From NCBI GenBank assembly GCA_001606155.1, contig LODT01000028.1:1092735-1156734 (forward strand): DNA of 64,000 nt. The letters are read 5' to 3'. Source of the DNA: Tieghemostelium lacteum. Its lineage: Eukaryota; Evosea; Eumycetozoa; Dictyosteliales; Raperosteliaceae. The position numbers and the translations under genes were made by a program. Positions 36,552-46,517 of the stretch are shown piece by piece; position 1 is the first letter of the stretch, and every line of letters starts with the position of its first letter. The notes under the pieces were generated by a model. It did not search any database and was not told the DNA's origin. It saw nothing but the letters and a program-made list of their open reading frames with translations.

Positions 36552-37775
36552 ATGATTAACAGTGATCAACAAGTGAGTGATAAGCACAGAATTAAATGCT
36601 CAACAGCTCAATTACCAATTAGATTATTATTAGGACCAGGACCAAGTAATTTACATCCAAGAGTTAATCAACAATTGATAACACCAATGATTGGATACAC
36701 CGATGTAAATTACTTCAAGGTTATGGATGAAACTATGGAATTAATGAGATATCTATTTCAAACTGATAACCATTTCACCATTCCAATATCAGGAGCTGGT
36801 ACTGCTGCTATGGAATGTTGTGTAAGTAATCTCATTGAACCAGAAGATGTTGTAGTATGTCTGGTTGCTGGTTACTTCTCTGACAGAATTCACCAACAAG
36901 CTGTAAGATACGGTTCAAAAATTCAAAGAATTGAAAAAAAGTGGGGTCAATATTTTAGTTTAGAAGAGATTAAAGAACAATTAGAAAAACATAGACCAAA
37001 ACTATTGACTATGGTATTTGGTGAGACTAGTACTGGTATTAAACAACCAATGCAAGGTGTAGGTGAACTTTGCCACCAATATGATTGTTTATTAATGGTT
37101 GATACCGTTGCAGCATTAGGCGGAGTACCATTCTTTGTTGACCAATGGAAAGTTGATGCCTGTTATACTGGTGGACAGAAATGTCTTTCAGGACCACCAG
37201 GTATAAGTCCACTTACATTCTCACCAAGAGCTTGTAAAAAAATTGCAGAAAGAAAGACACCAATTGCCAATTGGTATTTAGATGCTACTTTGTTGGCTGG
37301 ATATTGGTGTCCTGAATACAACTTTGCAACCTCTCAAATTACCTCTCCACAACCATTGAGAAGATACCACCATACAACACCTGCAAATTTAATCTATGCT
37401 CTTCGTGAATCTATTTTATTAGTATCTGAAGAGGGTATAGAAAATACATGGAATAGACATAGATCAGCTGCTCATCAACTCTATCAAGGTCTGGCTCGTA
37501 TTGGTTTGGAACCACTCATCTCAGAACTCAATGATAAAAACGATCTAGGTGGTAGATTATATTCATTGACTACTGTTAAAGTACCAGAAGGTATTGATGC
37601 CAAACTCTTTATGAAATCTCTCCTGGATAAACACAATATTGAAATTGCTGGTGGTATTGGTGAATTGGCTGGTAAAATTTGGAGAGTTGGTCTCATGGGC
37701 TTTAATGCAAATAATTCAAATGTTACTTTATTACTCTCTACTTTGGAAGAAACTTTAAAAGATTTTAAAAAATAA
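36552..37775 (+). CDS. Alanine-glyoxylate / serine-pyruvate type aminotransferase
   Basis: A single exon encodes 407 residues. The ATG at 36552 is preferred: the frame stays open upstream only through a T-rich leader without an ATG. Family landmarks are [15 protein letters not shown] near the start, [13 protein letters not shown] (cofactor phosphate loop), [11 protein letters not shown] (the Asp that contacts the pyridoxal ring) and [12 protein letters not shown], whose Lys (about 210) carries pyridoxal phosphate. The C-terminus ([17 protein letters not shown]) is the substrate Arg region. Such enzymes detoxify glyoxylate to glycine using alanine or serine. No peroxisomal C-terminal signal is present (it ends FKK) and no clear mitochondrial leader is seen. 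Confidence 0.92.
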   Translation: MINSDQQVSDKHRIKCSTAQLPIRLLLGPGPSNLHPRVNQQLITPMIGYTDVNYFKVMDETMELMRYLFQTDNHFTIPISGAGTAAMECCVSNLIEPEDVVVCLVAGYFSDRIHQQAVRYGSKIQRIEKKWGQYFSLEEIKEQLEKHRPKLLTMVFGETSTGIKQPMQGVGELCHQYDCLLMVDTVAALGGVPFFVDQWKVDACYTGGQKCLSGPPGISPLTFSPRACKKIAERKTPIANWYLDATLLAGYWCPEYNFATSQITSPQPLRRYHHTTPANLIYALRESILLVSEEGIENTWNRHRSAAHQLYQGLARIGLEPLISELNDKNDLGGRLYSLTTVKVPEGIDAKLFMKSLLDKHNIEIAGGIGELAGKIWRVGLMGFNANNSNVTLLLSTLEETLKDFKK

Positions 37776-38573
37776 ATTAATAAAATGACTTTAAAATTTT
37801 AACCAAGTTTAAAATTGAAAATCCTCATGGAATCAAACAACCTATCCAAGATAGAATAGAGAATTAGTATTTAAAACCTATATTATTCCTTTAAAGGCGA
37901 ATTGCTAATCTAAATTTTACTTAAATGTTAGCAAATTTTGTCCATCTTCTTCTGTCTGAGTTGATCATTTCTAATACATTGAAAATTTTTTTTCTTTTAT
38001 CATATAAATTTCTTAAGAAATAACTTCAAATCAATTTTAATTTTAAAAAAATAAAGAAGGGATATTTTATATCAAAAAAGTGATATCTCTCTCAAAAGGG
38101 GTTTATATGTTCTTAATTATAGTCGTGTAGTTCTTTTATCTATTCTGTTATCAGCAGAAGAAAAAAAAGCATTTCTACACAAGGAAGATATATTCTGGGT
38201 TTCTAAATTTCCAAAGCTAGTGTATGTTTCCCCATCTAAAACTTTGGAGTGGGTATACTGGTGGACATGATCTTGATACATGACAATTATTTGCACCCAT
38301 CAGGATCATATCAATTTAACAATCTGAACCTGTAAACGTATATGTTACAAAATGCATCTTCCCAAATGTTGTTCTTCACCATACCAAGATACTGCTCCAT
38401 TTCATCAGAACTCTGGGTACAAATTCTGGTAGTGATTTAGTTGATTGATGGAGATTAGCTTGAATTTTTTGAATTGGGAATATTGATGTATTCTACTTTG
38501 AGTGAAGGGATTTATCTAAAAAAAAAATATCAAATTTAATTCAAAATAAAGTTCTTAAATATTGTTTTTTTTT
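37776..38573. other. Decayed sequence, possible relic of the aminotransferase
   Basis: No open gene. Short patches resemble the gene just upstream: GGAATCAAACAACC near 37831 against GGTATTAAACAACC, and TATACTGGTGGACA near 38257 against the same 14 bases at 37164. They are in the same order and strand, with worn DNA between. This could be the rest of a tandem copy, but the matches are short. Confidence 0.25.
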
Positions 38574-39480
38574 GTTTGGCGTTAGTAGATAGCTCCTTTT
38601 TTAAACTTTACCGCCTCGCTTCGCTCAGCTTTGGAAATTTAGAAATTATTGTGGGACTCTTGTAATATAATACAACCAGTTTTTCCTATTTGCTAAACTC
38701 ATCAAAAACATTTTGGATTTTTTTTGTTGTTTTTTGTTTTTTTCACAAAATAGTTGGTATAAAATTTAATTTATATATTAATAAAATAAATTTATATATA
38801 TTAAAATGAATAAATTAAAAACATTACAAAAAATGAAAACTATTAAAGATCTTGATAAATGTAAAAGAAAAGAACAATTTTTTCTCATTGATAATAATTT
38901 TTTAAGTGATATTATTAAAAACAAAGCAACAACAAATAAAAAACAAATATTAAAAATTTGAAGAATATACTGAATTGAAATTAATGATACTCAAAGATAT
39001 TGGTACTGAAAATAATTTTTAAAATAACTAATAAAGGAATAAAAACCTTTTGTTAAAATTTATTATCAATATTAATTTTAAAAAACTTAAATAATTATTA
39101 TCAATGAGAAAATAGATTTCATCATTTAAATTAATATCAATTATTAAAAATTTTTAGGTATAATGAGCATCAATCTGAAATACATACTGGCAGCTGCAAC
39201 TTCTGCTGCATCATTATCACTGTCACTTACAATTCCCGAGTTAAGGGAGTTAATTACTGAAATCAATAAAAATACTACTAGAGAGACAATTAAAAAATAA
39301 AGTGTTTTCATTTATTATTTCTTTATAATATTAATTTAAATTTTGTAAATTATATACATACAAATTTGAAATAGATTTATTAATAGATCTAGATTTATTA
39401 ATAATTTCTAATCCAATAACTTTTTGACATTCTATAATATTATATTATAATTTATTAAGTTTGAAATTTGGCCAGATAAT
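38574..39480. mobile_element. Polinton fragment C (end repeat plus debris), broken
   Basis: Bases 38590-38640 repeat the Polinton terminal sequence almost exactly, including the GC-rich core CCGCCTCGCTTCGCTCAGC, in the same direction as the left end at 40216. The outer 16 bases have diverged. A leader like the one before the helicase gene follows (GGTATAAAATTTA near 38756). At about 39419-39470, on the minus strand, lies sequence matching the fibre/zinc-ribbon junction. The element is badly broken. A 45-codon open frame at 39163-39300 with a hydrophobic middle may be a relic of it. Confidence 0.75.
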
Positions 39481-40209
39481 ATTTATGTGTACCTATATCT
39501 TTGGTGTGTAGAAAGTCTTTTTTCTTCTGCGATAATAGATGATTGTTTCACTTTAATACAAGTGGTAATCCAAAAAATTTACCAATGGTAATTGGTATAC
39601 CGTACCAATTTTAAACTCTAAGAGTAAAACAACAATCTGGTAAAGTAAAAGTTTAATAACATTTTACAACTGGATCCTAAAACTTCAATAAATATAGAAC
39701 AATCTATTGACAAATATTTCACTATTATTCAATTTTTTACATTAGTAATGTTATTTCACCCATTTTTGAAGTATTGGAATAACGATCTTTCAAACTGGTA
39801 TAAATAGTACTACACAGTGTAAACCTTAGAAGTGGGGATAATGTTATATAATTTCTTTTTTGATTTCTTTGAAGGATTAAGACAATATTAGTTACTACCA
39901 AAATCAATAAAGTGAATATATCACAACAACTTGTTAGAATTGTGATAATTTTATCTACAGGATTCAAATGATAATGATATGATTTATTATAAATGAATAA
40001 AAAGTAGTGTGGTTCAGTTAACCATTTTTAAGTCTTTGCATTTTTTATTGATCATTTCATCAATTTTTGCAACGAAGGAAGGGGAGAACCACTCAAAAGG
40101 GTTTATGTAAGAAAGTTTATACTTCTGATAATTTATTTTAAGAAATTAATAAACAATACTAGTATTTACAAATTATTCCTATACCAAATATCATCCTAAT
40201 ATTCCCCTT
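39481..40209. other. Left flank of the Polinton, no gene
   Basis: No supported gene. A 76-codon minus-strand frame (39737-39967) has no recognisable domain. At 40068-40105 the sequence TTGCAACGAAGGAAGGGGAGAACCACT begins a worn copy of the dispersed repeat also found at 5250-5375 and 57675-57780. Confidence 0.5.
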
Positions 40210-40215
40210 TGTAAG
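40210..40215. repeat. Target-site duplication, left copy (TGTAAG)
   Basis: TGTAAG directly precedes the left terminal repeat. The identical six bases directly follow the right terminal repeat at 57663-57668. A 6-base duplication is the usual mark of Polinton integration. Confidence 0.88.
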
Positions 40216-40384
40216 TTTTTTGGTGGGCATTAGTCGCTAGCTCCTTTTTTAAACTTTACCGCCTCGCTTCGCTCAGCTTTGGAAATTTATTCTTTTTTTT
40301 CTATATTTTTATTATTATTTTTAATAAAATTAATAAATTAATTAAATTAATGAAATTAATAGAAAAAATAAAAGATTTTAAAAT
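40216..40384 (+). repeat. Polinton left terminal inverted repeat
   Basis: It starts TTTTTTGGTGGGCATTAG and contains a GC-rich core (about 40259-40280) that stands out in AT-rich DNA. It matches the reverse complement of 57496-57662 except for one base in the length of an A run. Weaker similarity continues some tens of bases inward. Confidence 0.93.
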
Positions 40385-40596
40385 TGATTATTAGATTTTA
40401 GGATTTTTTGATTAAAATTGATTAATTATTTTTGAACAGATTATTATCAAACAGTTTTGTATAGAAAATTATTATTTAACAGCTTTTTATTGATGGTGAT
40501 CATTTTTTAGCAAAATAACAAAAATTTTGTTTTTTTGCTATTCCACAAAAAAAATGGTATAAAATTTATTTTATTAATAAATATTAATAATATAAA

Positions 40597-42337
40597 ATGG
40601 AACAAAAAACAATTGTAATTGACAATGAAATTGAACTAAGATTAAAAAATAATCACAACAAAACAACAGGTGATACAAATATTTTATTCGGTAGTGTTGA
40701 AACACCATTTTATTTTGAAGATTTAAAACAGATGGTTGATGATGAGAAAATAGATTTAGCAAAGAGATATATTCAAAACTACTTTTGTAAACTTTATACA
40801 GTATCAGGAGTACTATTTTGGAATCCTGCATCTTATGATAAAGTTATTTTAATAGCAGATAAAGATGTAGCTTTAAGTTATATTAGAAAAGATCTTGAAG
40901 TAGTAACAGGTTTTGACAAAAAGAAAAAACCAATAACATGGAATGTTCATGAATGGTTTTTTAAAGAAAATACAGATAGATATTCAATTGATTGTCATGT
41001 TCATAAACCACCAGTATATTCTGAAAAGGGTATATCATACATTAACTCGTTTAAAGGATTCCTGTACAGAGATAAAATCTCTTTTCAAAAAAGATTAGAG
41101 GATACAGAAACTAAAAAATACATAGAAGAAGGTATTCAAACAATATGGGATCATATTCTACAGGTATTATGCTCTAACAACCAAGATCAATTTATTTATG
41201 TAAAAAACTGGTTCCAATGGATGATTTCGGGTTATAAAACCAATACATGTTTATATTTAACATCACCACAAGGTACAGGAAAATCTACAGTTTTAGATTT
41301 TATATCAAAATTAGTTTTAGGTCAATCCATAACACATACAGTTTCAGATGCATCAGTTCTTGATCCCAATAGCTTTAATAGTGAATTATCAGGTAAGATT
41401 TTATTGGTATTAGAAGAACTTCCTTCTTCAAATACTGGTCAATGGAATAAAATATCAGATAATCTTAAAAACTTTATAACTGGTAGTACATTATTAATCA
41501 AAGGGAAATATAAAGAAAACTATTCAATTAAAAATGTAATCAACACAATTATAAGTTCTAATCATAGATGTGCAATTAAAATAGAAAACTCAGATAGAAG
41601 AATTGTTGCAACAGATGTATCCAATTGTAAAATAGGAGATACAAATTATTTTGATAAGTTACATAAATTAACAAATGATCCATTAATTGGTGAAGCATTC
41701 TTTTGGGAATGTGTTCAACAAAGAGATCCATCTTTTGATTTTAGAAAGATTCCAAAATCTGAATTAAAGACAGATATTATTTGTGATTCGTTATCATTAC
41801 CTATTGAATTTATAAAAGAGGAGTATGTGTTGAAAAATAAAAGTTTGACAGGTCTATTAAAACAAATATTCGAAGCATGCACAAAATATTGTGAATCAAA
41901 AAATAAAACCAAACCCAAATCTAAAAGAGCTTTCAGTAGTGAGTTAAAAAATATTGGAATAGAATCATATAATTCTTCCAAACATAATAACCATGTTTAT
42001 TTTGATATTGCTCATGAAAAATTAAAAGATATCTACATAAAAAAAGGTTACATCTCATCCACAGATGAATTTGGACTACAAACAAATGAACAACCAATAA
42101 ATCACATTGAAGAATTACAAAATGAAATTAAATTGTTAAAAGAAAAAATATCTCAATTGGAATCAGAGAATTTAAAATTAAAAACACCACCTCCAAAAGA
42201 TGAATTAGAAGATGGAGATATTGAAATTCTAAAAAATACTCATAATTTATTAAATAATTTTAAAGGTCCTAAATCTTATCCAAGAAAATATACAAAAAAT
42301 GGGAAAGAAATATATCCAAAATATAATGATTTAAGTG

Positions 42338-42398
<61 letters not shown>

Positions 42399-42480
42399 AT
42401 CAAAAAATAAGAAAAAAACTATTATGGATAGTGATGATGATACCACTGAAATCATAAATAAATTTAGAAACAATAAATAA
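40597..42480 (+). CDS. Polinton superfamily 3 (D5-like) helicase
   Basis: 627 residues. The N-terminal 190 residues are unassigned and may include a primase-like part. The helicase core has Walker A SPQGTGKSTVLDF (about 223) and the acidic Walker B stretch KILLVLEELPSS (about 267). The SF3 sensor region is NVINTIISSNHRC (about 308), followed by NSDRRIVATDVS. Such helicases unwind DNA for virus-type replication and are usual in virophages and related elements. The tail has a coiled coil (about 505-530) and a run of Ser-Glu pairs (about 580-602) coded by a 6-base repeat, then an acidic end. It is the first gene after the left repeat. Its ATG follows an AATATAAA leader. Confidence 0.85.
42334..42400 (+). 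repeat. GAAAGT hexanucleotide microsatellite in the helicase gene
   Basis: About eleven tandem GAAAGT units encode a Ser-Glu run. Such arrays change length easily without breaking the frame. Confidence 0.9.
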
Positions 42481-42509
42481 ACTAATTACTATTAATCAAT
42501 AATAATTAA

Positions 42510-43712
42510 TTACCCTCTTCTCCTTCTTGATAGATTAACTGGTTCATCATTATCAGGTAATGATTCTGCATAATCTAACATTTCTTTTGCTTCATTTGTA
42601 TATTTACCTTCATACAGATCAAATAATTCTTTTTTAATTTGCCTATTAGTTTTTGTTAATTTTAATGAGTTAAATGTTATTGGTTGGCTTTTAACAACTT
42701 TTTGTTTTCTAATTTGTTTTGGAGGAGGAGTAGGAGGTGGTGGTAGTTCTATTTCATTGAGTTCTGGTTCATTATTAAAACCATCAATAGTATCTTCATT
42801 ATTATCTTTTGGTTTACCTCTAATAACTCTTTTTTCAGGTTTCTCTTCATTATCATCAACCAATTGTAGTTGATTTTTGGTATACCATATCTTACTTCCT
42901 TTTACTTTATAGAGTGGAGGATAACCTGGTTTAATCATTAATTTTGAAATGGTTTTAACTTTAGGATTCCATCTAATATCACTAGCTCTAAAATTTCCAT
43001 GTAATCTCTTTTCTGTAGTATAATCAATTGGATTATCTAAAAGACTTCGAACCTTGTCACCAATATTCAATATTTCACAAGAATCACCTTCACAAACAGG
43101 TAAATCTGATATTAATTTCCCTTTACTAACAACCCTCTTCAACCTCTTATTCAATGACTTTATGATTACTGGTAAATCACTAACCCATGATCTTGAAACT
43201 TCTCCAGTTAGAATTTCTTCTGCTGTCATTCTTTTATGTAATGCTGATCCAATACTCTTATTTCTAGATTCAACTAATGCTTGATTTCTATGTCTACCAA
43301 CAATACCATATCGAATATCCACTCCTTCATCTTCAAAATATTTTTTAGTTTCGCCTTTAAACTCTGATCCTGGATCCATTTGAATTTGAACAGGTAATTT
43401 CAAAATTCCTCTTTTATAAATTTCTTCAAATGCCTCTTTAACTTCTGATGAATATTTAGTTTTCAATGGTTCAGCATCAGTTAATCTATTACCTAAATCA
43501 ACAACAACCAATACATATTTGAATCCTTCATCATCTGGTAAAAATAATAAATCTGCTTGTTGTTTATAATTCTCTTCAAATTCTTGAATACGAGGAATAT
43601 TCAATCCTTTATCTTTTTTAGGTATTTTGTACAGTTGATAAAGTTCTTGTTTTTCTAAATAATCTTTATCATTTTTACTAATTCCAAAATCTTTATAAAG
43701 TTTCTTTTTCAT
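42510..43712 (-). CDS. Polinton retroviral-type (rve) integrase
   Basis: 400 residues. The catalytic core runs from QADLLFL (first Asp, about 53) through QIQMDPGSEFKG (second Asp, about 113) to NQALVESRNKSIG (catalytic Glu, about 148): the D,D-E layout of retroviral integrases and Polintons. Residues about 215-285 (IGDKVRSLLDN...PLYKVKGSKIWYTKNQLQL) look like the small SH3/chromo-like C-terminal domain. The tail is Pro/Lys rich. This enzyme joins element ends to host DNA and would account for the 6-base duplication. It is transcribed toward the helicase gene and shares an AT-rich upstream region with the mini zinc finger gene. Confidence 0.9.
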   Translation of the reverse strand: MKKKLYKDFGISKNDKDYLEKQELYQLYKIPKKDKGLNIPRIQEFEENYKQQADLLFLPDDEGFKYVLVVVDLGNRLTDAEPLKTKYSSEVKEAFEEIYKRGILKLPVQIQMDPGSEFKGETKKYFEDEGVDIRYGIVGRHRNQALVESRNKSIGSALHKRMTAEEILTGEVSRSWVSDLPVIIKSLNKRLKRVVSKGKLISDLPVCEGDSCEILNIGDKVRSLLDNPIDYTTEKRLHGNFRASDIRWNPKVKTISKLMIKPGYPPLYKVKGSKIWYTKNQLQLVDDNEEKPEKRVIRGKPKDNNEDTIDGFNNEPELNEIELPPPPTPPPKQIRKQKVVKSQPITFNSLKLTKTNRQIKKELFDLYEGKYTNEAKEMLDYAESLPDNDEPVNLSRRRRG

Positions 43713-43760
43713 TTTAAAAAAGGTATAAATAAAATTTTATATATAAATTATAACAATAGA
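43712..43760. promoter_or_regulatory. Shared upstream region of integrase and mini zinc-finger genes
   Basis: These 49 bases separate two divergent starts and contain TTTTATATATAAATTATAAC. TATATAA-type strings of this kind sit just before most genes of the element. Function as a bidirectional promoter is inferred. Confidence 0.45.
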
Positions 43761-43937
43761 ATGTGTAGAAAAGTAAATCCAAATTTAATTCATAAGAAAT
43801 TTATGGATAAATACAATAATGATGAGACATATAGAGAAAATCACAAAAAGTATATTAATGAAAAATTAAAATGCGAATGTGGAAGAATGGTTGGAAGATC
43901 ACATCAAGTTAGACATAGAAAAAAGTCAAATACATAA
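43761..43937 (+). CDS. Polinton mini zinc-finger protein 1
   Basis: 58 residues. The second half has CECGRMVGRSHQVRHRKKS, a C-x-C-G-R followed by two His, matching the pattern of the second small protein at 46243-46443 (CDCGRVINKSSLTKHYQ...YH). Both are basic and could bind nucleic acid. The ATG is preceded by TATATAAATTATAAC, shared with the divergent integrase gene. Confidence 0.6.
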   Translation: MCRKVNPNLIHKKFMDKYNNDETYRENHKKYINEKLKCECGRMVGRSHQVRHRKKSNT

Positions 43938-44068
43938 ACAGAATTTAGAAAATAAAAAAATGGATGAAGATATTTTAGAGATATTATATTACAAAAAAAA
44001 ATGACTTAAATTTTTATTTTCTAAATAATGGTATAAAAAATATAATCGATTCTCTTTTATATATAAAA

Positions 44069-46141
44069 ATGTCTACAAAAAAAACATCAAAATCAAATGA
44101 AACAACAGTAACACCACTATATAGAAGAGGTATTGGAAAATATAGTACCAAAAGATTAAAAGTTCTTGCAATACAAAAATATGGATCTTTTACAAAAGAT
44201 GATGTTGAAAAAAAGGCTCAAGCAATAAGTAATGAATATAAAAAGCAAGGGCAAAAAGGCACTATTGAAATCTCAATGCAATTTGGAAAGAACCTATGGT
44301 ACACAAATAGTATATGGACAAATGTAGGTGATAGAGTTGCTATATTTAATGCTGATGATTATACTAAAAAAAATGGTTTAGTTATAGAAGAGCCAGATTT
44401 TTTCAAATCCTTTATAGTTTATTTTATTCCAACATCTGAATCAGGTGGTTGTAGTGGTGAATGGAATAATTGTTTATATCAAGCAATTTCTGTAATATGT
44501 AAAAAAGAAATAACAAAAGCATTTCCAAAGATGTCTAAACTCAAACAATTTTTAGGTTTAGAGAAGAGAGATCCAGTACATTATTCTCGTGTTTCTGAAA
44601 TTGAAGATAAAATAAAAGTATGTATATCAGTAACAGGTGATCATGAATATATATCTGAAAAGGATTACAAAAAGAAGATTGAAATAAATCTACAGAGTGG
44701 ACATTATTCTGCAGTCATTCCAAAAAAAGATTATAGAGTAAAAGGAATTGCATATATAGAAAAAAAACCAGCTGTCTATAGATATTTAGATGGTGATAAA
44801 ATTGAAATATATGATGGAACTAATTATTTGGAAATGGAAAAAAAAGAATTTGTTAAAGATCGTCACAATTGTAAGTCATCAAAATACACTTATATCACTA
44901 TAAATACCACCTACTTCCCAAAGAAGGAAAAGAAAGATAAGAACAAAAAGAAGAAAGAGGTAGTAAAATATGATACCAACCAATATCATTTTGCAATGGA
45001 AGAAACTTTTAAATCATTTATTAGAATTGCTGATAAATTAAAAGAAATAACTCAAGGGAAAGTAAATATGTACAAAACCGGAGAAACAATTCAAAAAGCA
45101 GGTTACAAAATATTTTTAGATGATAAAAGTGTTAAAGGATTTAAAGCAGAAAAACTAGAAAAAGATGAAGCATATTGGATTAAAAAAGCATCAACAAGTG
45201 CATTGATATATAGTGAGGATGGCTATACAGGTCCATTATATAAATATGATATTAACAAAATGTATGCAGCAATAATGAAGAATCAGCAATTTCAAGTACC
45301 TATCAAAAGAGGAGAATTTATAAAAATGACTCAAGAGGAGTTTGATAATGGAAAGTTTATTAGATTTGGAATTTATAGAGCAATAGTTAGTGGCAATTCT
45401 AAAGCATTTAGATATAATCCAGACAATTTTTATACTCATTACGATTTAAATTTAGCCAGAGAAATTTTAAAATTAAACATTGAATTGATACAAACAGAAG
45501 AACCAAATGCATTAATATATGAAGGTGACTCTAAAGTCAATTCAGATAAATTATTGAAAGATTATATCAACCAAATTATGGATTGGATAAATACAGCAAA
45601 AGATAGAAATGAAGATGAAGAAGTTATAACAACATTAAAATACATGTATCAAAGATTTTGGGGATATTTGGGTAAAAAAAAGAATTGTAAAAGACATGCA
45701 AAGAATGAAGTTAAAAATGAATACACAGATGAGGATGGTAATTTAACTATAGAGTCAGAGATTTTGTATGAAAATTTAGAAGTGGATGTTAATCCTCATT
45801 CAATGAAACCATTGAATGATAACATTACTACAACAAAATTTTTATATGAAAATGAACCTTATGATACTCCTTTCGCAAGAATTGCTCCATTTATTATTTC
45901 TAGAGGAAGAAAAATTACAGGTACTATTATAGCTCCACATTTAGATTCAATTAAAAGAATTCATACTGATGGATTCTATTCAACACAACAGTTTGAATTG
46001 AGAAAAGAAAAAAAGAGTTCCTCTTCATTAGATGATCCAATGATGGGTGATGAGGTTGGAGATATTAGATATGAAGGATTCTGTGAATTTGGTACTATAA
46101 ATAAAAACAGAAAGATTCCTGATGAAAATTTCATTATATAA
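44069..46141 (+). CDS. Polinton family B DNA polymerase with OTU-like N-terminal region
   Basis: 690 residues. Palm motifs are visible: A as YKYDINKMYAAIM (about 389), B as YQRFWGYLGKK (about 528) and C as RIHTDGFYS (about 630). They fit the protein-primed family B group of Polintons, virophages and adenoviruses. Ahead of them, residues about 125-215 contain CSGEWNNCLYQAISV and, some 75 residues later, QSGHYSAVI. That is the Cys and His block order of OTU-type cysteine proteases. OTU-like N-terminal regions have been described for some Polinton and bidnavirus polymerases. The element's ends would serve as replication origins. TTTTATATATAAAA lies immediately before the ATG. Confidence 0.85.
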   Translation: MSTKKTSKSNETTVTPLYRRGIGKYSTKRLKVLAIQKYGSFTKDDVEKKAQAISNEYKKQGQKGTIEISMQFGKNLWYTNSIWTNVGDRVAIFNADDYTKKNGLVIEEPDFFKSFIVYFIPTSESGGCSGEWNNCLYQAISVICKKEITKAFPKMSKLKQFLGLEKRDPVHYSRVSEIEDKIKVCISVTGDHEYISEKDYKKKIEINLQSGHYSAVIPKKDYRVKGIAYIEKKPAVYRYLDGDKIEIYDGTNYLEMEKKEFVKDRHNCKSSKYTYITINTTYFPKKEKKDKNKKKKEVVKYDTNQYHFAMEETFKSFIRIADKLKEITQGKVNMYKTGETIQKAGYKIFLDDKSVKGFKAEKLEKDEAYWIKKASTSALIYSEDGYTGPLYKYDINKMYAAIMKNQQFQVPIKRGEFIKMTQEEFDNGKFIRFGIYRAIVSGNSKAFRYNPDNFYTHYDLNLAREILKLNIELIQTEEPNALIYEGDSKVNSDKLLKDYINQIMDWINTAKDRNEDEEVITTLKYMYQRFWGYLGKKKNCKRHAKNEVKNEYTDEDGNLTIESEILYENLEVDVNPHSMKPLNDNITTTKFLYENEPYDTPFARIAPFIISRGRKITGTIIAPHLDSIKRIHTDGFYSTQQFELRKEKKSSSSLDDPMMGDEVGDIRYEGFCEFGTINKNRKIPDENFII

Positions 46142-46242
46142 TATTTTTTTAATCTAAATTAAATTTAAGGAAAAGTGGAGATTACACAATTTTCCTCCAA
46201 AAATAACTTTTTGATTTTTTTTAATTTATAATTAAAAAAAAA

Positions 46243-46443
46243 ATGAGTGAAGAGAAATCTTACATGCAGATTTGGTACATAAAAAACAGAGAAAGGCATC
46301 TCAATAATTTAAATACTAAAATTAACTGTGACTGCGGTCGTGTTATAAATAAATCTAGCCTCACAAAACACTATCAAACTAATTATCATAAAAATAGAAC
46401 GTGTAATTTAGATCTGATTGGTCAACATAATATATTTAATTAA
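46243..46443 (+). CDS. Polinton mini zinc-finger protein 2
   Basis: 66 residues. The core NCDCGRVINKSSLTKHYQTN continues to YHKNRTC, giving a C-x-C...H...H finger with the same CxCGR start as the protein at 43761-43937. It follows the polymerase gene by 101 bases on the same strand. Role unknown; nucleic-acid binding is the simplest guess. Confidence 0.6.
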   Translation: MSEEKSYMQIWYIKNRERHLNNLNTKINCDCGRVINKSSLTKHYQTNYHKNRTCNLDLIGQHNIFN

Positions 46444-46517
46444 GCTAATTCTATTTTTTATTATTAATTATTTTACTCTCTTATTAATTCTTCTAATATT
46501 TGATTAATTAAATTATA

